From Stentor roeselii (Eukaryota; Ciliophora; Heterotrichea; Heterotrichida; Stentoridae): DNA of 64,000 nt. Position 1 is the first letter of the stretch. Every line of letters starts with the position of its first letter. Of the stretch, positions 1-8,884 are shown piece after piece. Location: the NCBI GenBank assembly GCA_006503475.1, contig RSEH01000127.1, positions 1 through 64,000 of the forward strand. Reading direction: 5' to 3'. Under the pieces are notes generated by a model. It did no database searches. It saw nothing but the letters and a program-made list of their open reading frames with translations, and was not told where the DNA came from. The position numbers and the translations under genes are program-made.

Positions 1-11
1 TTTTATTATTA

Positions 12-1148
12 TTAACTAGATCTTATAAGATAAAGAATTGGAATCGGTCCACTAAATTTTTCATTATCAGTTCCTTTAATTTCAACATCATTGAATGGAC
101 AATTACTGAAGATATAATTTCCTTTTCCATTAATTTCGACGTGAAACAATAAGTCAACATTTGGAACTAGGACTATTGGAGTTCTTATCATGTAATCAAA
201 AGTTTTACTATGCTGATCATATTCAATAATAAAGTTATCATTCAACAAAGTTTCATTATTTAAAATAACTTCAAAACAATCAACATATAAAAATGTATTA
301 ACCTCACTTGGTCTTCCAAATCCAAATCCATTTATATAAATAGCAGTTTTAGATTTTTGCCTGAAATTCCAGAAATAATTATTAAATTGTTCCTTATTTT
401 TTCCGCTTTTAACAACTGTTATTATGAAATTTTGTAAATGTTTTGATAGATAATTTTTGATTTCTGATACAATTTCATCAGGCTCATTTAAGTCTTTTAA
501 AAATCTTTGAAAAAAATTCTGCTCTTGAATGTTATTTTCTGGAATACCTGGAGGTAATATCACCCTATTTGATTCTTGAATAATTCGATCTGAGGAAAAT
601 TTGAATTCTATAACTTTATACTTCTCTATTATCTTTTTTTTACTTTCTTCTGAAAGTCTGAATTTTTTAATCAAATTGATTTCTTCTAAGGCTTGATATA
701 AAAACTTTAAATGTTCTTCGATCCATACAACCCCATCATCAATTTCTATTAGTTGATCATCTTTGATGCAATCTTTTATTGCAAGACTTTTTTCAAGTAC
801 TGACTGAAGAGTATTTAACATGTGAACCTTGATCATTGCTTTAGAACCTTTAAAAACTCTGCAACTTTTATGATCGACTTGACACATCATACAAAAAAAT
901 ATAGAACAACTTTCACAGATACCTGAAATAACAACTTCATGCTTTTGACACTTGAATTTCAGATCTTCAATCGTTTCTAAATTAAGTTCCTTAGTCTCAA
1001 AGTCTACGATGACCCCATCAAGTGGGCAATACCTCATGAAATCACTAAGCATGTCAACGCACTCCTTACAATAAACATGACTGCAAGAAAGATTGATTGG
1101 AAGTTTTGAGTTTAGGTCAAATTTTTCCAGACAATAAGAGCAAGACAT
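12..1148 (-). CDS. RING/B-box/PHR-like protein, tandem copy 1
   Basis: Likely a ubiquitin ligase of TRIM-like layout. Seen: an N-terminal RING with zinc ligands C3, C6, C22, H24, C27, C30, C41 and D44 (last ligand Asp, in CPLD), so C3HC3D rather than C3HC4. A B-box-like cluster follows at about residues 67-96 (C-x2-H-x7-C-x2-C-x4-C-x2-C-x3-H-x2-C). A helical middle contains the family motif DDGVVWIEEHLK. The C-terminal 110 residues (GFGFGRPS ... GNYIFS ... PILYLI) resemble the PHR beta-sandwich of MYCBP2 and BTBD proteins. It is the leftmost of three same-strand paralogs, about 100 bp from copy 2. The 378 residues start at MSC, as in all copies. Ligase activity is inferred from the RING; the target is unknown. 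Confidence 0.85.
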   Translation of the reverse strand: MSCSYCLEKFDLNSKLPINLSCSHVYCKECVDMLSDFMRYCPLDGVIVDFETKELNLETIEDLKFKCQKHEVVISGICESCSIFFCMMCQVDHKSCRVFKGSKAMIKVHMLNTLQSVLEKSLAIKDCIKDDQLIEIDDGVVWIEEHLKFLYQALEEINLIKKFRLSEESKKKIIEKYKVIEFKFSSDRIIQESNRVILPPGIPENNIQEQNFFQRFLKDLNEPDEIVSEIKNYLSKHLQNFIITVVKSGKNKEQFNNYFWNFRQKSKTAIYINGFGFGRPSEVNTFLYVDCFEVILNNETLLNDNFIIEYDQHSKTFDYMIRTPIVLVPNVDLLFHVEINGKGNYIFSNCPFNDVEIKGTDNEKFSGPIPILYLIRSS

Positions 1149-1251
1149 AAGAATATCACTAAAAATATTAAAATTATCCTAAAATATCTTTTTCTTATCA
1201 GATATGAAGAAAAGTGGCTATCTTTAAGACAAGTATTAAATTAAAAGAGAC

Positions 1252-2385
1252 TCAGCTAAGAATAAGATAGAGAATAGGAAAAGACTCTGAAAACTCTTGA
1301 CTGTCAACTCCTTTCGCTTCAACACTTTGAAAGCCTTTGCCACTAAATAAATAATTCCCTGTTCCTTCGATTTCAACATGTAGAAGCAGTTCATTTCCAG
1401 GAGGAAAATTGATGGGTTTGATGTAGTGATGATAAATCTTTTCTTCAAAATGATATGAAATAAAAACCTCATCTTTAAGCAAAGTTTGGTTATTAGCCTG
1501 GACTTCAAAGCATCGGACAAATATTGAATACTCAGGCTTGCTTGGCCTTCCAAAGCCAAATCCTTTGACTGTACAAGAATAAGTAAGCGAATGCTTTAAA
1601 TAACAAAAATATTGATCATATTCTTTGTCATTTATACTACAATTAGCAAAATATACTAAAGTTTTTATGTTTGCTGTTTGAGGACTTTTCATAATTCCAT
1701 TAACATCTACACTTTTATTTATCATTTCATTCAAAATATTGGCAAAAACATCGAATTTGAAAGAATTATTTTCGAAAATGTTTTCATCTTTCATGATTAT
1801 TTCCTGATCTACCTCTTTTTCAGGTCGATGTGGAAAAATACGATTATAATTCGAATACTTTGAAACTAACTTATTTAAATTTTCGGTAGAAAAATTGTTT
1901 TTCTTTGCAAAATCAACCTCTTCAATAGCTTCAGTTAAATACTTTAAATGTTCTTGAATCCAAACGATTCCATCATCAAATCTGATAAAAGAGTCTTTTG
2001 AATTTGATTCAATAATGTGGAAGCACTTCGATAATGATGATTCGATTATATTAGTCAAACGACTTTTCAAAGTAAAATAAGTCCCAAGGAAAATTTTACA
2101 AACTTCGTGATTTTCTTTACAGATTGAACAAATAAATACAAAGCAGCTTTCACATATTCCAATGAAAGGTTTATTGTGATCTTGACATAGAAATTTCAGC
2201 TGATTAAGAATTTCTTCATTCAATGTGTCAGTTCTATAAGTTAATAAAGTTTTATCTAAGGGACAGTATCTTAATATTTCGTTTAATAGAAGTACACATT
2301 CTTTGCAGAATGTGTGAGAACATGAGAGGAGTATAGGAAGTTTAGAATCTAGATCGAAATGACTGAAACAATAGGCACATGACAT
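1252..2385 (-). CDS. RING/B-box/PHR-like protein, tandem copy 2
   Basis: Second paralog of the left-end array, 377 residues. It has the same RING ligand spacing (C3, C6, C22, H24, C27, C30, C41, D44), the same B-box-like pattern after LKFLCQDH, the motif DDGIVWIQEHLK near residue 150, and the PHR-like tail (GFGFGRPS, NQTLLKD, GTGNYLFSGKGF, PILYLIL). The middle third diverges strongly from copies 1 and 3, while RING, B-box and tail stay conserved. That suggests old duplicates under domain-level constraint, not recent copies. It ends in TGA, which supports the standard code. A ubiquitin-ligase role is inferred from the domains. Confidence 0.85.
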   Translation of the reverse strand: MSCAYCFSHFDLDSKLPILLSCSHTFCKECVLLLNEILRYCPLDKTLLTYRTDTLNEEILNQLKFLCQDHNKPFIGICESCFVFICSICKENHEVCKIFLGTYFTLKSRLTNIIESSLSKCFHIIESNSKDSFIRFDDGIVWIQEHLKYLTEAIEEVDFAKKNNFSTENLNKLVSKYSNYNRIFPHRPEKEVDQEIIMKDENIFENNSFKFDVFANILNEMINKSVDVNGIMKSPQTANIKTLVYFANCSINDKEYDQYFCYLKHSLTYSCTVKGFGFGRPSKPEYSIFVRCFEVQANNQTLLKDEVFISYHFEEKIYHHYIKPINFPPGNELLLHVEIEGTGNYLFSGKGFQSVEAKGVDSQEFSESFPILYLILS

Positions 2386-2701
2386 GATAAATTTTATTAT
2401 AAAAATACATTTATTATAGATTTTTTTTTAGATAATTGATTCACAACCTTGATAGAAAAAATATTTGAATATTTAAATAATATTACATTTAGCTTGAGAA
2501 AATTGAATAAACACTGGAATTATGGACAAATAAACCTTTTTCATCATATTATCAGCGTTTATTTAATCTAAGCTATTGACTTATCAATATTATTCATGAA
2601 TCTAGCTTATTAATAGAGTGAATTTTCTTAATTATACAACGACACTTTAAATTCAAAATATTCAAAAATTTTTGAATCATATCTTTATATAATAATGATT
2701 A

Positions 2702-3871
2702 TCAAATAAAATAAAGAATCGGAAAGTTTTCTGAAAATACCTCTTGGTCAACGCCTTTGGTGGTAACAGAATTAAAACCTTGTCCACTAAATAAATAATT
2801 TCCGCTTCCTTCAACCTCAACATGAATAAAAATTTCAACACCAACTTCTAGCAGAAAAGGTTTTTTTATTAAATGCTCATAAACAATATCTTCACTATCA
2901 TAAGGTATTAAAAGCTCCTCTTTGATCAATACCTTTTCATTCAGTGTAACTTCTAAACAACTGACATATATCGAGCTATTCCTCTTGCTAGGTCTTCCAA
3001 AAGCAAACCCTTGAAGCCAAAAATTTCCTTTAAGACTATGACTGAAGTAACAAAAATACTGCCCAAATTCATCAGCATTGATCGTCTTGTGAAAAAAAAA
3101 TATCAAATAAGGGTTTCCAGTTAAGTTGAGCTTTTTCAAGATCTCAGAAATAGTTTCATCTAGTTTATTCAAATTTTTTAACAGATTTTGTAAAATCTCA
3201 GATGAGTTCAAACCTAGAGAGTCCATATCGAAATTCAAATCAAGATCTTGACTTTTTTCAGGGATTGCTAAAGCTTCACTATTCACAAGTTGATTTCCTG
3301 AGGCACTTTCAGAGGAAGTTTCAATTTTCTTTAAATTTTTATATTTTTCTATGATTTTCAAGACACTCTCATTACAGAAGTGGTTATTTTTAGCGAATTC
3401 TATTTCCTTTAATGCATTTTTTAATTCTTTCAAATGTTCTTCAATCCAAACAATTCCATCATCAAAGTTAATAAGTTTCTGATCTTGAAGTGTTTCACTT
3501 ACTTGAAAACTTTTCGTCATTGCTAGTTCGATAGTCTCTGAAAGGTGAGACTTGATTTTTGCTAAAGTTCCAGAGAAAGTTTTGCATGATTTATGTTCTT
3601 TTATGCAGATTGAGCAAAAGAACTCTGTGCAATTTTCACATATTCCGATAATGGTTTCATTGTGGTTTTCACAGAGAAATTTCAATTGATCGACAAGTTC
3701 TGGATTAGGAGATATTCTTTCAAAGTTCACTATTTTGTTATCTAAAGGGCAATATCTCATAATTTCACTTAGTAAAAGAGCACATTGTTGGCAATAAGTA
3801 TGAGAACAAGAGAGGAGAATAGGATTTCTTGATATCAGATCGAAATTTTCATAGCAATAAGGGCAGGACAT
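2702..3871 (-). CDS. RING/B-box/PHR-like protein, tandem copy 3
   Basis: Third paralog, 389 residues from the MSC start. An upstream in-frame ATG at 3946 would add 25 residues that the other copies lack, so 3871 is preferred. The RING (MSCPYCYENF ... CPLD) and B-box-like cluster (CENHNETIIGICENC ...) are intact. The middle is longer than in copies 1 and 2 and rich in Ser, Glu and Asn. The PHR-like tail includes GFAFGRPSKRNSSIYV and GSGNYLFSGQGFNSV. Stop codon is TGA. About 310 bp of AT-rich spacer separates it from copy 2, and a 259 bp divergent spacer separates it from the kinase at 4131. Ubiquitin-ligase function is inferred. Confidence 0.85.
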   Translation of the reverse strand: MSCPYCYENFDLISRNPILLSCSHTYCQQCALLLSEIMRYCPLDNKIVNFERISPNPELVDQLKFLCENHNETIIGICENCTEFFCSICIKEHKSCKTFSGTLAKIKSHLSETIELAMTKSFQVSETLQDQKLINFDDGIVWIEEHLKELKNALKEIEFAKNNHFCNESVLKIIEKYKNLKKIETSSESASGNQLVNSEALAIPEKSQDLDLNFDMDSLGLNSSEILQNLLKNLNKLDETISEILKKLNLTGNPYLIFFFHKTINADEFGQYFCYFSHSLKGNFWLQGFAFGRPSKRNSSIYVSCLEVTLNEKVLIKEELLIPYDSEDIVYEHLIKKPFLLEVGVEIFIHVEVEGSGNYLFSGQGFNSVTTKGVDQEVFSENFPILYFI

Positions 3872-4130
3872 AATATAGATCTTCTTATAACATAAACTTA
3901 ATGAACTTAAATATATATTTTTATTGATGATTAGTGAAGTTATCAAGAATCTTTTCTAATAATCTTAAAAATTTCATTTTTAAACAACCTCTTGCCCAAA
4001 GCTCACTCCACTATAAAAGCTTCAAATAAATAGTAACATGCATAAGCGTTACCACTAAAAATTTTGAAAAATCTTCTTTAAATTCTTACAGTCATCTGAT
4101 TTAAAATCGTCATACTTTCAATATAATTCC

Positions 4131-5051
4131 ATGAAAAAGTCTCCAGCTTCAATCTCATCAGAGATGAAAAGTACTTTAGATTACTTTCAAGTCCTTCACA
4201 CCCTCGGCCAGGGTTCAACCGCCAAGGTGAAGCTGGTCCAAGACCCATACACACTCCAGACCTACGCGGCTAAAATAATAAAGCCAAGTCCAAGACAGTC
4301 TTACTTCGATAGCCGTTCCAAACTCCTCTCAGAAGTGAATCTGATGTCGAAGCAAGTCCATCCAAACATCATCAAACTCAAAGACTACCAAGAGTCAGGT
4401 TCTTACCTTTCAAAGTCAAAAGGGTTCTACTCCTGCATGTATCTCTTATTCGAGTATTGTTCCAAGGGCGACTTATTTAAACTTTTAAAAAAAAATGGGC
4501 CATTACCATCAACATTGTCGCATTATTTATTCAATCAAATTTTAGAATCGCTTCGATATCTTCATTTGCAAAAACTTGTTCATGGAGACCTTAAACCTGA
4601 AAATTTTGTTATTTCTGAAGATTTTGATGTGAAAATTATTGACTTTGAACTTTGTTTTCGTGAAGGACATGGAAGGTATCTTGGGTCAGAAAGGTACTTG
4701 TCGCCTGAAGTGAGGGTTAATAATTTGAACTCGAGTTTTAAGTCGGATTTGTTTTCGCTTGGACTTATTTTGTTTATATTGATTTTAGGAAGTCCTCCTT
4801 TTGTCAAGTCGACTGAAGATGACCCGTTTTACAATCTTTTCAAAAATAATTTGGATGGGTTTTGGAATTATTTTGAGAAAAGAAGACCTGGAATTGAGAT
4901 TTCTCGAGATTTTAAAGAATTGATTGAAGGACTTTTGCAACATGATCCGGAAAAACGTTGGGGGTATCAAGAGATTTTACACAATCACTGGGTGAGCCAG
5001 CCAATAGAAAAAGACACAGCAGTAACTACATTAAGATCGATGCTTACATAA
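4131..5051 (+). CDS. Ser/Thr protein kinase, CAMK-like, with HGD and DFE motifs
   Basis: A 306-residue protein that is almost entirely kinase domain. Seen: glycine loop GQGSTAKV (26-33), ATP lysine K48, helix-C glutamate near 68, catalytic loop HGDLKPEN (151-158, usual HRD Arg replaced by Gly), metal motif DFE (171-173, usual DFG Gly replaced by Glu), SPE in place of APE, and the final subdomain (LLQHDPEKRW, ILHNHWV). The catalytic Asp, Lys and Asn are kept, so catalysis is possible, but HGD and DFE are atypical and regulation may differ. Overall similarity is to CAMK/SNF1-type kinases; no specific orthologue is recognised. The next gene starts only 21 bp downstream on the same strand. Confidence 0.9.
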   Translation: MKKSPASISSEMKSTLDYFQVLHTLGQGSTAKVKLVQDPYTLQTYAAKIIKPSPRQSYFDSRSKLLSEVNLMSKQVHPNIIKLKDYQESGSYLSKSKGFYSCMYLLFEYCSKGDLFKLLKKNGPLPSTLSHYLFNQILESLRYLHLQKLVHGDLKPENFVISEDFDVKIIDFELCFREGHGRYLGSERYLSPEVRVNNLNSSFKSDLFSLGLILFILILGSPPFVKSTEDDPFYNLFKNNLDGFWNYFEKRRPGIEISRDFKELIEGLLQHDPEKRWGYQEILHNHWVSQPIEKDTAVTTLRSMLT

Positions 5052-5072
5052 TTATATTTAGTCTTTAAAAAT

Positions 5073-5867
5073 ATGCTGACTGGACTGGTTCGAAGAACTC
5101 TTTTCACATCCTCTAAACTAAAACCAAGACCTTCAAACCCCTTCCATTTAACCCCTCTGATAAGACCCTTCTCAGACGACCCAAACAAGCAACTCGACCC
5201 AGTCACTAAAAAGATGAGAGAAGAATTAAATTCCAAGCCTCCAGAAGAAAAAACTATGCCTTTTCTCTTCTACGGTACAGCAGCTTTACTAACATTCCTA
5301 ATGTTCTATGTTCAATACCTTCTGAAATCTCCTCAAAAACAGCAAAAAAAACCATCAGTCAAAATCTTAGGAAATGCAAAAATAGGAGGATCATGGTCAG
5401 CTTTGAATTCAGAAGGAAAAGTTGTGAATGATTCAGAATTTCTAGGAAATTATCTCGTTTTTTACTTTGGGTTCACTCGGTGCCCTGATGTTTGTCCTGC
5501 TTCTTTACAGAAGTTGTCATCAGCGATAGATATTTTGAAGGGAAAAGGGATAAAAAACGTGAAATATTTATTTATTTCTTTAGATGCCAATAGAGATACT
5601 CCTGAAATGGTTAAAAAATATGCTGAGTTGTTTCATCCTGATATTGTTCCTCTTGTTGTAAGAGAAGAAGATTTGACTGAGTTCTTGAAGAACTTCAAGC
5701 TTTACAGTAGGAAAGTTTTGAATGAGAATGATTATATGCTTGATCATACGACTTACATGTATTTGTTTGATCACCAAGGAAAATTTGTGAATATCTTAGG
5801 AGCTAATCTCAGCTTTGACGAACTTGCTGAAACTATTGAAAGACATATAAAAGAAGATGAAAATTAG
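5073..5867 (+). CDS. SCO1: SCO1/SenC mitochondrial copper chaperone
   Basis: Copper-delivery protein for the CuA site of cytochrome c oxidase, acting at the mitochondrial inner membrane. Seen: a basic, Ser/Thr-rich presequence with almost no acids (about residues 1-34), one membrane segment (about 63-84), then a thioredoxin-like SCO domain with CPDVC (C137, C141) in FGFTRCPDVCPASL and the copper-ligand histidine H225 in LDHTTYMYLFD. These three ligands are the known SCO1/SCO2 set, so the protein should be functional. Length 264 residues is normal. It lies 21 bp after the upstream kinase gene, so its promoter must be very short or overlap that gene's 3' end. It is convergent with the next gene. 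Confidence 0.95.
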   Translation: MLTGLVRRTLFTSSKLKPRPSNPFHLTPLIRPFSDDPNKQLDPVTKKMREELNSKPPEEKTMPFLFYGTAALLTFLMFYVQYLLKSPQKQQKKPSVKILGNAKIGGSWSALNSEGKVVNDSEFLGNYLVFYFGFTRCPDVCPASLQKLSSAIDILKGKGIKNVKYLFISLDANRDTPEMVKKYAELFHPDIVPLVVREEDLTEFLKNFKLYSRKVLNENDYMLDHTTYMYLFDHQGKFVNILGANLSFDELAETIERHIKEDEN

Positions 5868-5943
5868 AATAGTTAAAACTCTTTATTTTTTCAAAAACAT
5901 GAAATACTCATAAACCTTCAGATATTTACATAAACTACACTAA

Positions 5944-6291
5944 TTACAACTTCTCTGATTCCAATAATACCGGTTCATTCATCTGAGTCAATGAAAATTC
6001 AATTCGGGAATTTTGAACTTCTTTTTTTCTTCCCTGCAAAAAGCAGTCTAGAGGAGATGAAATTTCTTCAGGCAAGTTGTGTCCAGGAATCTTGATTTTC
6101 AAAGAAATGTCCTGAAGGATTTTTATGATTTGCCTTCTGACTGACATGTTCGGGTAAAGTTTCATCATCAGTTCAAAAGATTCAGTGCTTTTTATTAACG
6201 ATCTCAACATTGAAGCTTGAGTTTCGTTGATTTTTCTTTCGATTTCAAGAGAAGATACTTCTGAATCAACTTGAAAAATTAAATCTTCCAT
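5944..6291 (-). CDS. small helical protein, unrecognised
   Basis: A 115-residue acidic protein, probably mostly alpha-helical in its first 75 residues (MEDLIFQVDSEVSSLEIERK ... SVRRQIIKILQDI). No catalytic motif or known family is recognised. It begins only 8 bp after the stop codon of the Cys-rich membrane protein gene on the same strand, the tightest tandem junction in the window. No 15-16 nt GT-AG intron joins the two frames without a stop, so they are read as separate genes. If the first ATG is not used, the next Met is at residue 28. Downstream it is convergent with SCO1, with 76 bp between stops. Confidence 0.65.
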   Translation of the reverse strand: MEDLIFQVDSEVSSLEIERKINETQASMLRSLIKSTESFELMMKLYPNMSVRRQIIKILQDISLKIKIPGHNLPEEISSPLDCFLQGRKKEVQNSRIEFSLTQMNEPVLLESEKL

Positions 6292-6299
6292 ATTTATAA

Positions 6300-7199
6300 C
6301 TATCTTAATATCAGGTATTCTTGGGGATGATCTTTTGAAGTTGGTTTTATCAAAAAAATTAGAAAGTTTTTCAAGAGATAGAGAGATGGGAAGATGATTA
6401 AGAGGAAAAACGGCCAGGTTTTTATAAAGGAATAGGATTCTTGTTCACATGTTTTCACACAGGTTTCATCACAGAGTTGCTTTTTACAGCATTTTTGAAT
6501 GCAAATATCGTTTTTTAATAGTTTCATTTGCTGATTACTTAAAAAGTTCATTGAATTCAGTTTGAATTCAGAGACTTCATCATACTTTCCATCGTCATTC
6601 GCTTCTCCTCTGATGTGAAAATAAGAAACTTTAGCGATATCATAAGTACAAGTTTTGATACAGTTTAAATCATTAGGACTACAATCACTGCATCTTTTCA
6701 GCTGAGAAGTTTCAAAGTCTTTTTCAGGTAAAACTCTATTTGAGCAGTTTTTTCGACATTTCAAGTCCCCAGCCTTACAATCACATTTTTTCAATTCAAT
6801 TATTGAAGCTTCACAGTACTCAGCCAAGCATTCCCAGTAGTCATCACCTTCTAATATTTCGCAGTCTTCACAAGTGACTTTTCGTTGAGGTTTTTCTTTG
6901 AGACTTTCGAAATTTTGAGTATTTTTCAGTTGTTTTTTTTTATTACTGCTGTTTTCGGTAGTGATAACTAAAGCTTTTGACTTGCAATTGAACTTTTTCA
7001 AGCATTTTTCAATATTTGAGGCTTTTTCGCAGAGTTTTAATGTTTCTCCTGGACAGTCCCAGGCTTCAAGGGCAGTATTTTGAGAGCATCCGCATGAAGA
7101 GAGACAAGAGGATGGAAAGTCTTGAATTGTGCATTTTAATCTGCAGTATTCTGGGCAGGCGAAGGTTTTGCTTTGTAGAAGAAAGATTAGTAAGAACAT
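6300..7199 (-). CDS. Cys-rich type I membrane protein, unrecognised
   Basis: A 299-residue protein with a short hydrophobic N-terminus ending near Ala14 (MFLLIFLLQSKTFA), likely a signal peptide. About 240 residues rich in paired cysteines follow (CPEYC, CGC, CEDC, CDC, CSDC, CCKKQLC), presumably disulfide-bonded in the lumen or outside the cell. One membrane segment lies at about 264-285 (FFLLIIFPSLYLLKNFLIF), with a short cytosolic tail ending LILR. The spacing of cysteines resembles no family I can name; EGF or furin repeats do not fit well. It lies 315 bp from the divergently transcribed H1-like gene and 8 bp before the small helical gene. Confidence 0.75.
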   Translation of the reverse strand: MFLLIFLLQSKTFACPEYCRLKCTIQDFPSSCLSSCGCSQNTALEAWDCPGETLKLCEKASNIEKCLKKFNCKSKALVITTENSSNKKKQLKNTQNFESLKEKPQRKVTCEDCEILEGDDYWECLAEYCEASIIELKKCDCKAGDLKCRKNCSNRVLPEKDFETSQLKRCSDCSPNDLNCIKTCTYDIAKVSYFHIRGEANDDGKYDEVSEFKLNSMNFLSNQQMKLLKNDICIQKCCKKQLCDETCVKTCEQESYSFIKTWPFFLLIIFPSLYLLKNFLIFLIKPTSKDHPQEYLILR

Positions 7200-7513
7200 T
7201 TATTAGTTTTCATTATTAAGATTATTTTTTATTGTCTGACACAGGCTCTTGATTAACTCATTCAATTAGTAGGCAATTACTAGGGTTTCAGGGAAGAGTG
7301 AAATGATATTGGAAGATTCTGCTCAATTTTTTGATAAAATAATCAAATTTTAATGAAAGTTGTTAATGAGTTGAGAGATTCACAGAAAAACTAACCACTC
7401 AACAAGCGAAAGCTAAAAAATCCTGAAATCACTAAAAATTCCATCCAGCCAATCAAATCCCTTAAACCCAAAAAAACTATCCATATCTAATTTTTTCCAA
7501 ACAATAATAATAA
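7200..7513. promoter_or_regulatory. divergent intergenic spacer, 314 bp
   Basis: AT-rich spacer between the Cys-rich membrane protein gene (minus) and the H1-like gene (plus). Its right half is A/C-rich on the plus strand, as seen before other plus-strand starts here. It must hold both promoters. No specific site is recognised. Confidence 0.4.
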
Positions 7514-7879
7514 ATGCCAGGAAAAAAAAGCAACTCAACTCCGACGAAGTCACGATCAGGAAGTGCGAAGACCACCCCTGCCAAGTCAAGACCAGAGCCA
7601 GCAGAGCCTAAATCGACATCAAAGTCGCCAGCGTCAAGCCGAAAAGTCTCGCGATCAAGAAGCAGGACTCCAGTGAAATCTCCGAAGGCAGCAGAGGTAA
7701 AAACTCCAAACAAGACCCCAGCGAAGGTTGAATCGAAGACCCCTGCGAAGACCCCTTCAAAGACGCCAGCGAAGACCCCAGCGAAGACCCCAGCGAAGAC
7801 CCCTGCGAAGTCAGCTTCTAAGTCTCCAGCAAGGACGCCAAGGTCGAGTAGAAGGACTCCAAAGCGTTTAAGTGAATAG
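7514..7879 (+). CDS. histone H1-like Lys/Pro/Ala/Ser/Thr protein
   Basis: A 121-residue, very basic, low-complexity protein made of K, P, A, S, T and R with almost no aromatic residues and no globular winged-helix domain. It carries many S/T-P-x-K/R motifs, including a run of KTPA units at about 75-99. Ciliate macronuclear H1 proteins are known to lack the globular domain and to look like this, with phosphorylation at S/TP sites, so a linker-histone role in the macronucleus is the best guess. The gene is clearly more GC-rich than its neighbours because of its Ala, Pro and Arg codons. A non-histone basic disordered protein remains possible. Confidence 0.75.
   Translation: MPGKKSNSTPTKSRSGSAKTTPAKSRPEPAEPKSTSKSPASSRKVSRSRSRTPVKSPKAAEVKTPNKTPAKVESKTPAKTPSKTPAKTPAKTPAKTPAKSASKSPARTPRSSRRTPKRLSE
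7736..7810 (+). repeat. 12-bp tandem coding repeat (KTPA units)
   Basis: Six consecutive 12-nt units close to aagaccccagcg, each encoding Lys-Thr-Pro-Ala or Ser, inside the H1-like gene. Units differ mainly at third positions, so the array is fairly homogeneous and could vary in length between strains. Confidence 0.9.
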
Positions 7880-8011
7880 TTAATTTTTGGCTTTTTGGTT
7901 AGATTAAACTTGATGGAAAGTAATTATGGAAAAATGGAATAGTTTAGGGATTAGAAGAAAGGATTTTTTGAGGATTTTAAATAGATTAGAGGTTTGGCTT
8001 ATTGCTTGAAA

Positions 8012-8221
8012 TCAAAACTGAATACATTTCATACAACTGAGGCATCCACCTTCTGAGGTGTTGTTGATGTTTTTATTTGAGGGGATATAATGGACTTCTT
8101 CTAAGGGCTCTGGCTTCACTTGGTCACGGAATGAAACTTTTCTTGCCATTTTAACTGGCTTCACTACTAGTCCAGAATCAAGTCCTTCGTTTGGTTTAGG
8201 TTCTGGTTTAGGTTCTTCCAT
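8012..8221 (-). CDS. small protein with PP1-docking and CaaX motifs
   Basis: A 69-residue protein. Seen: a Pro/Glu-rich start (MEEPKPEPKPNEG), a basic segment with KVSF (residues 28-31, within MARKVSFRDQV) that fits the RVxF docking motif for protein phosphatase 1, and a C-terminus CLSCMKCIQF. The last four residues, CIQF, fit a CaaX prenylation box, with further cysteines at -3 and -6 from it that could be palmitoylated. A membrane-bound PP1 regulator is a plausible inference but unproven. It is convergent with the H1-like gene, about 130 bp away. Its C-terminal layout matches the two small proteins at 59147 and 59716, with no obvious similarity elsewhere. Confidence 0.65.
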   Translation of the reverse strand: MEEPKPEPKPNEGLDSGLVVKPVKMARKVSFRDQVKPEPLEEVHYIPSNKNINNTSEGGCLSCMKCIQF

Positions 8222-8884
8222 TTATTAAGACATTAGTTTATAGTAGAGTTATAAAAATCTGAGAATTTTTTTTAGATTGAAGAGGGTTTTTTAGATGATT
8301 TATTTTGATTATTGATGAGGTTTATTTATATTAGATTTTTCTAGGGTTTTTATTGGGTGAAAAAAAGTTTTTTTGGGATTATTAGGATGTTGTGGGAAGA
8401 GTGTTTGTGAATTATTTGTAAACTTTTGATTGATGATGATTCAAGTATGACTGTAAAATGTAAGTACTTATTATCCTCATAACAATAAACTTTAATAATA
8501 AATTTAGTAATTAATCAATCAATATATCTATATCAATACAAATTCCTTCTAAAATTTTAAATAATCCTAATCTTGATAGTTGTTAAAATCGAAGCTAAAG
8601 TGATCCTAACAATAAAACATATTCTTTACCTTTATTTTCAAAGATTTAAATGATTCAGCATCCTTATTCCTTAGAATTGAAGTGAAAATGCTAAATTTTA
8701 TAAAAAAAACCAAAAATTTTAAACTTTTCATCCTCAACAAGAATAATGAAATCTTAAATAATCTAAATCGAAACAATCATCTAAAATTTCTCATCACCCA
8801 AAAATTTCTCATCAAAATCTTAAATAAATAGGAAATTTTTCCAAAATTTTCAGATAAATTCAATTCTGTTGAGATCTAATAAAA
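8222..8884. other. divergent intergenic spacer, 663 bp
   Basis: Very AT-rich. The left 220 bp are T/G-rich on the plus strand and the right 430 bp are A/C-rich, so each gene start faces an A/C-rich sense-strand leader. No ORF, RNA gene or repeat is recognised. Confidence 0.6.

Noticed and set aside
1236-1559. Open frame overlapping the RING/B-box copy 2 gene
   Set aside because: Same-strand shadow frame of a clear conserved gene; no independent support.
6281-6320. A 16-nt GT-AG intron joining the Cys-rich and small helical genes
   Set aside because: The only candidate lacks GTAA, and the joined frame hits a stop.
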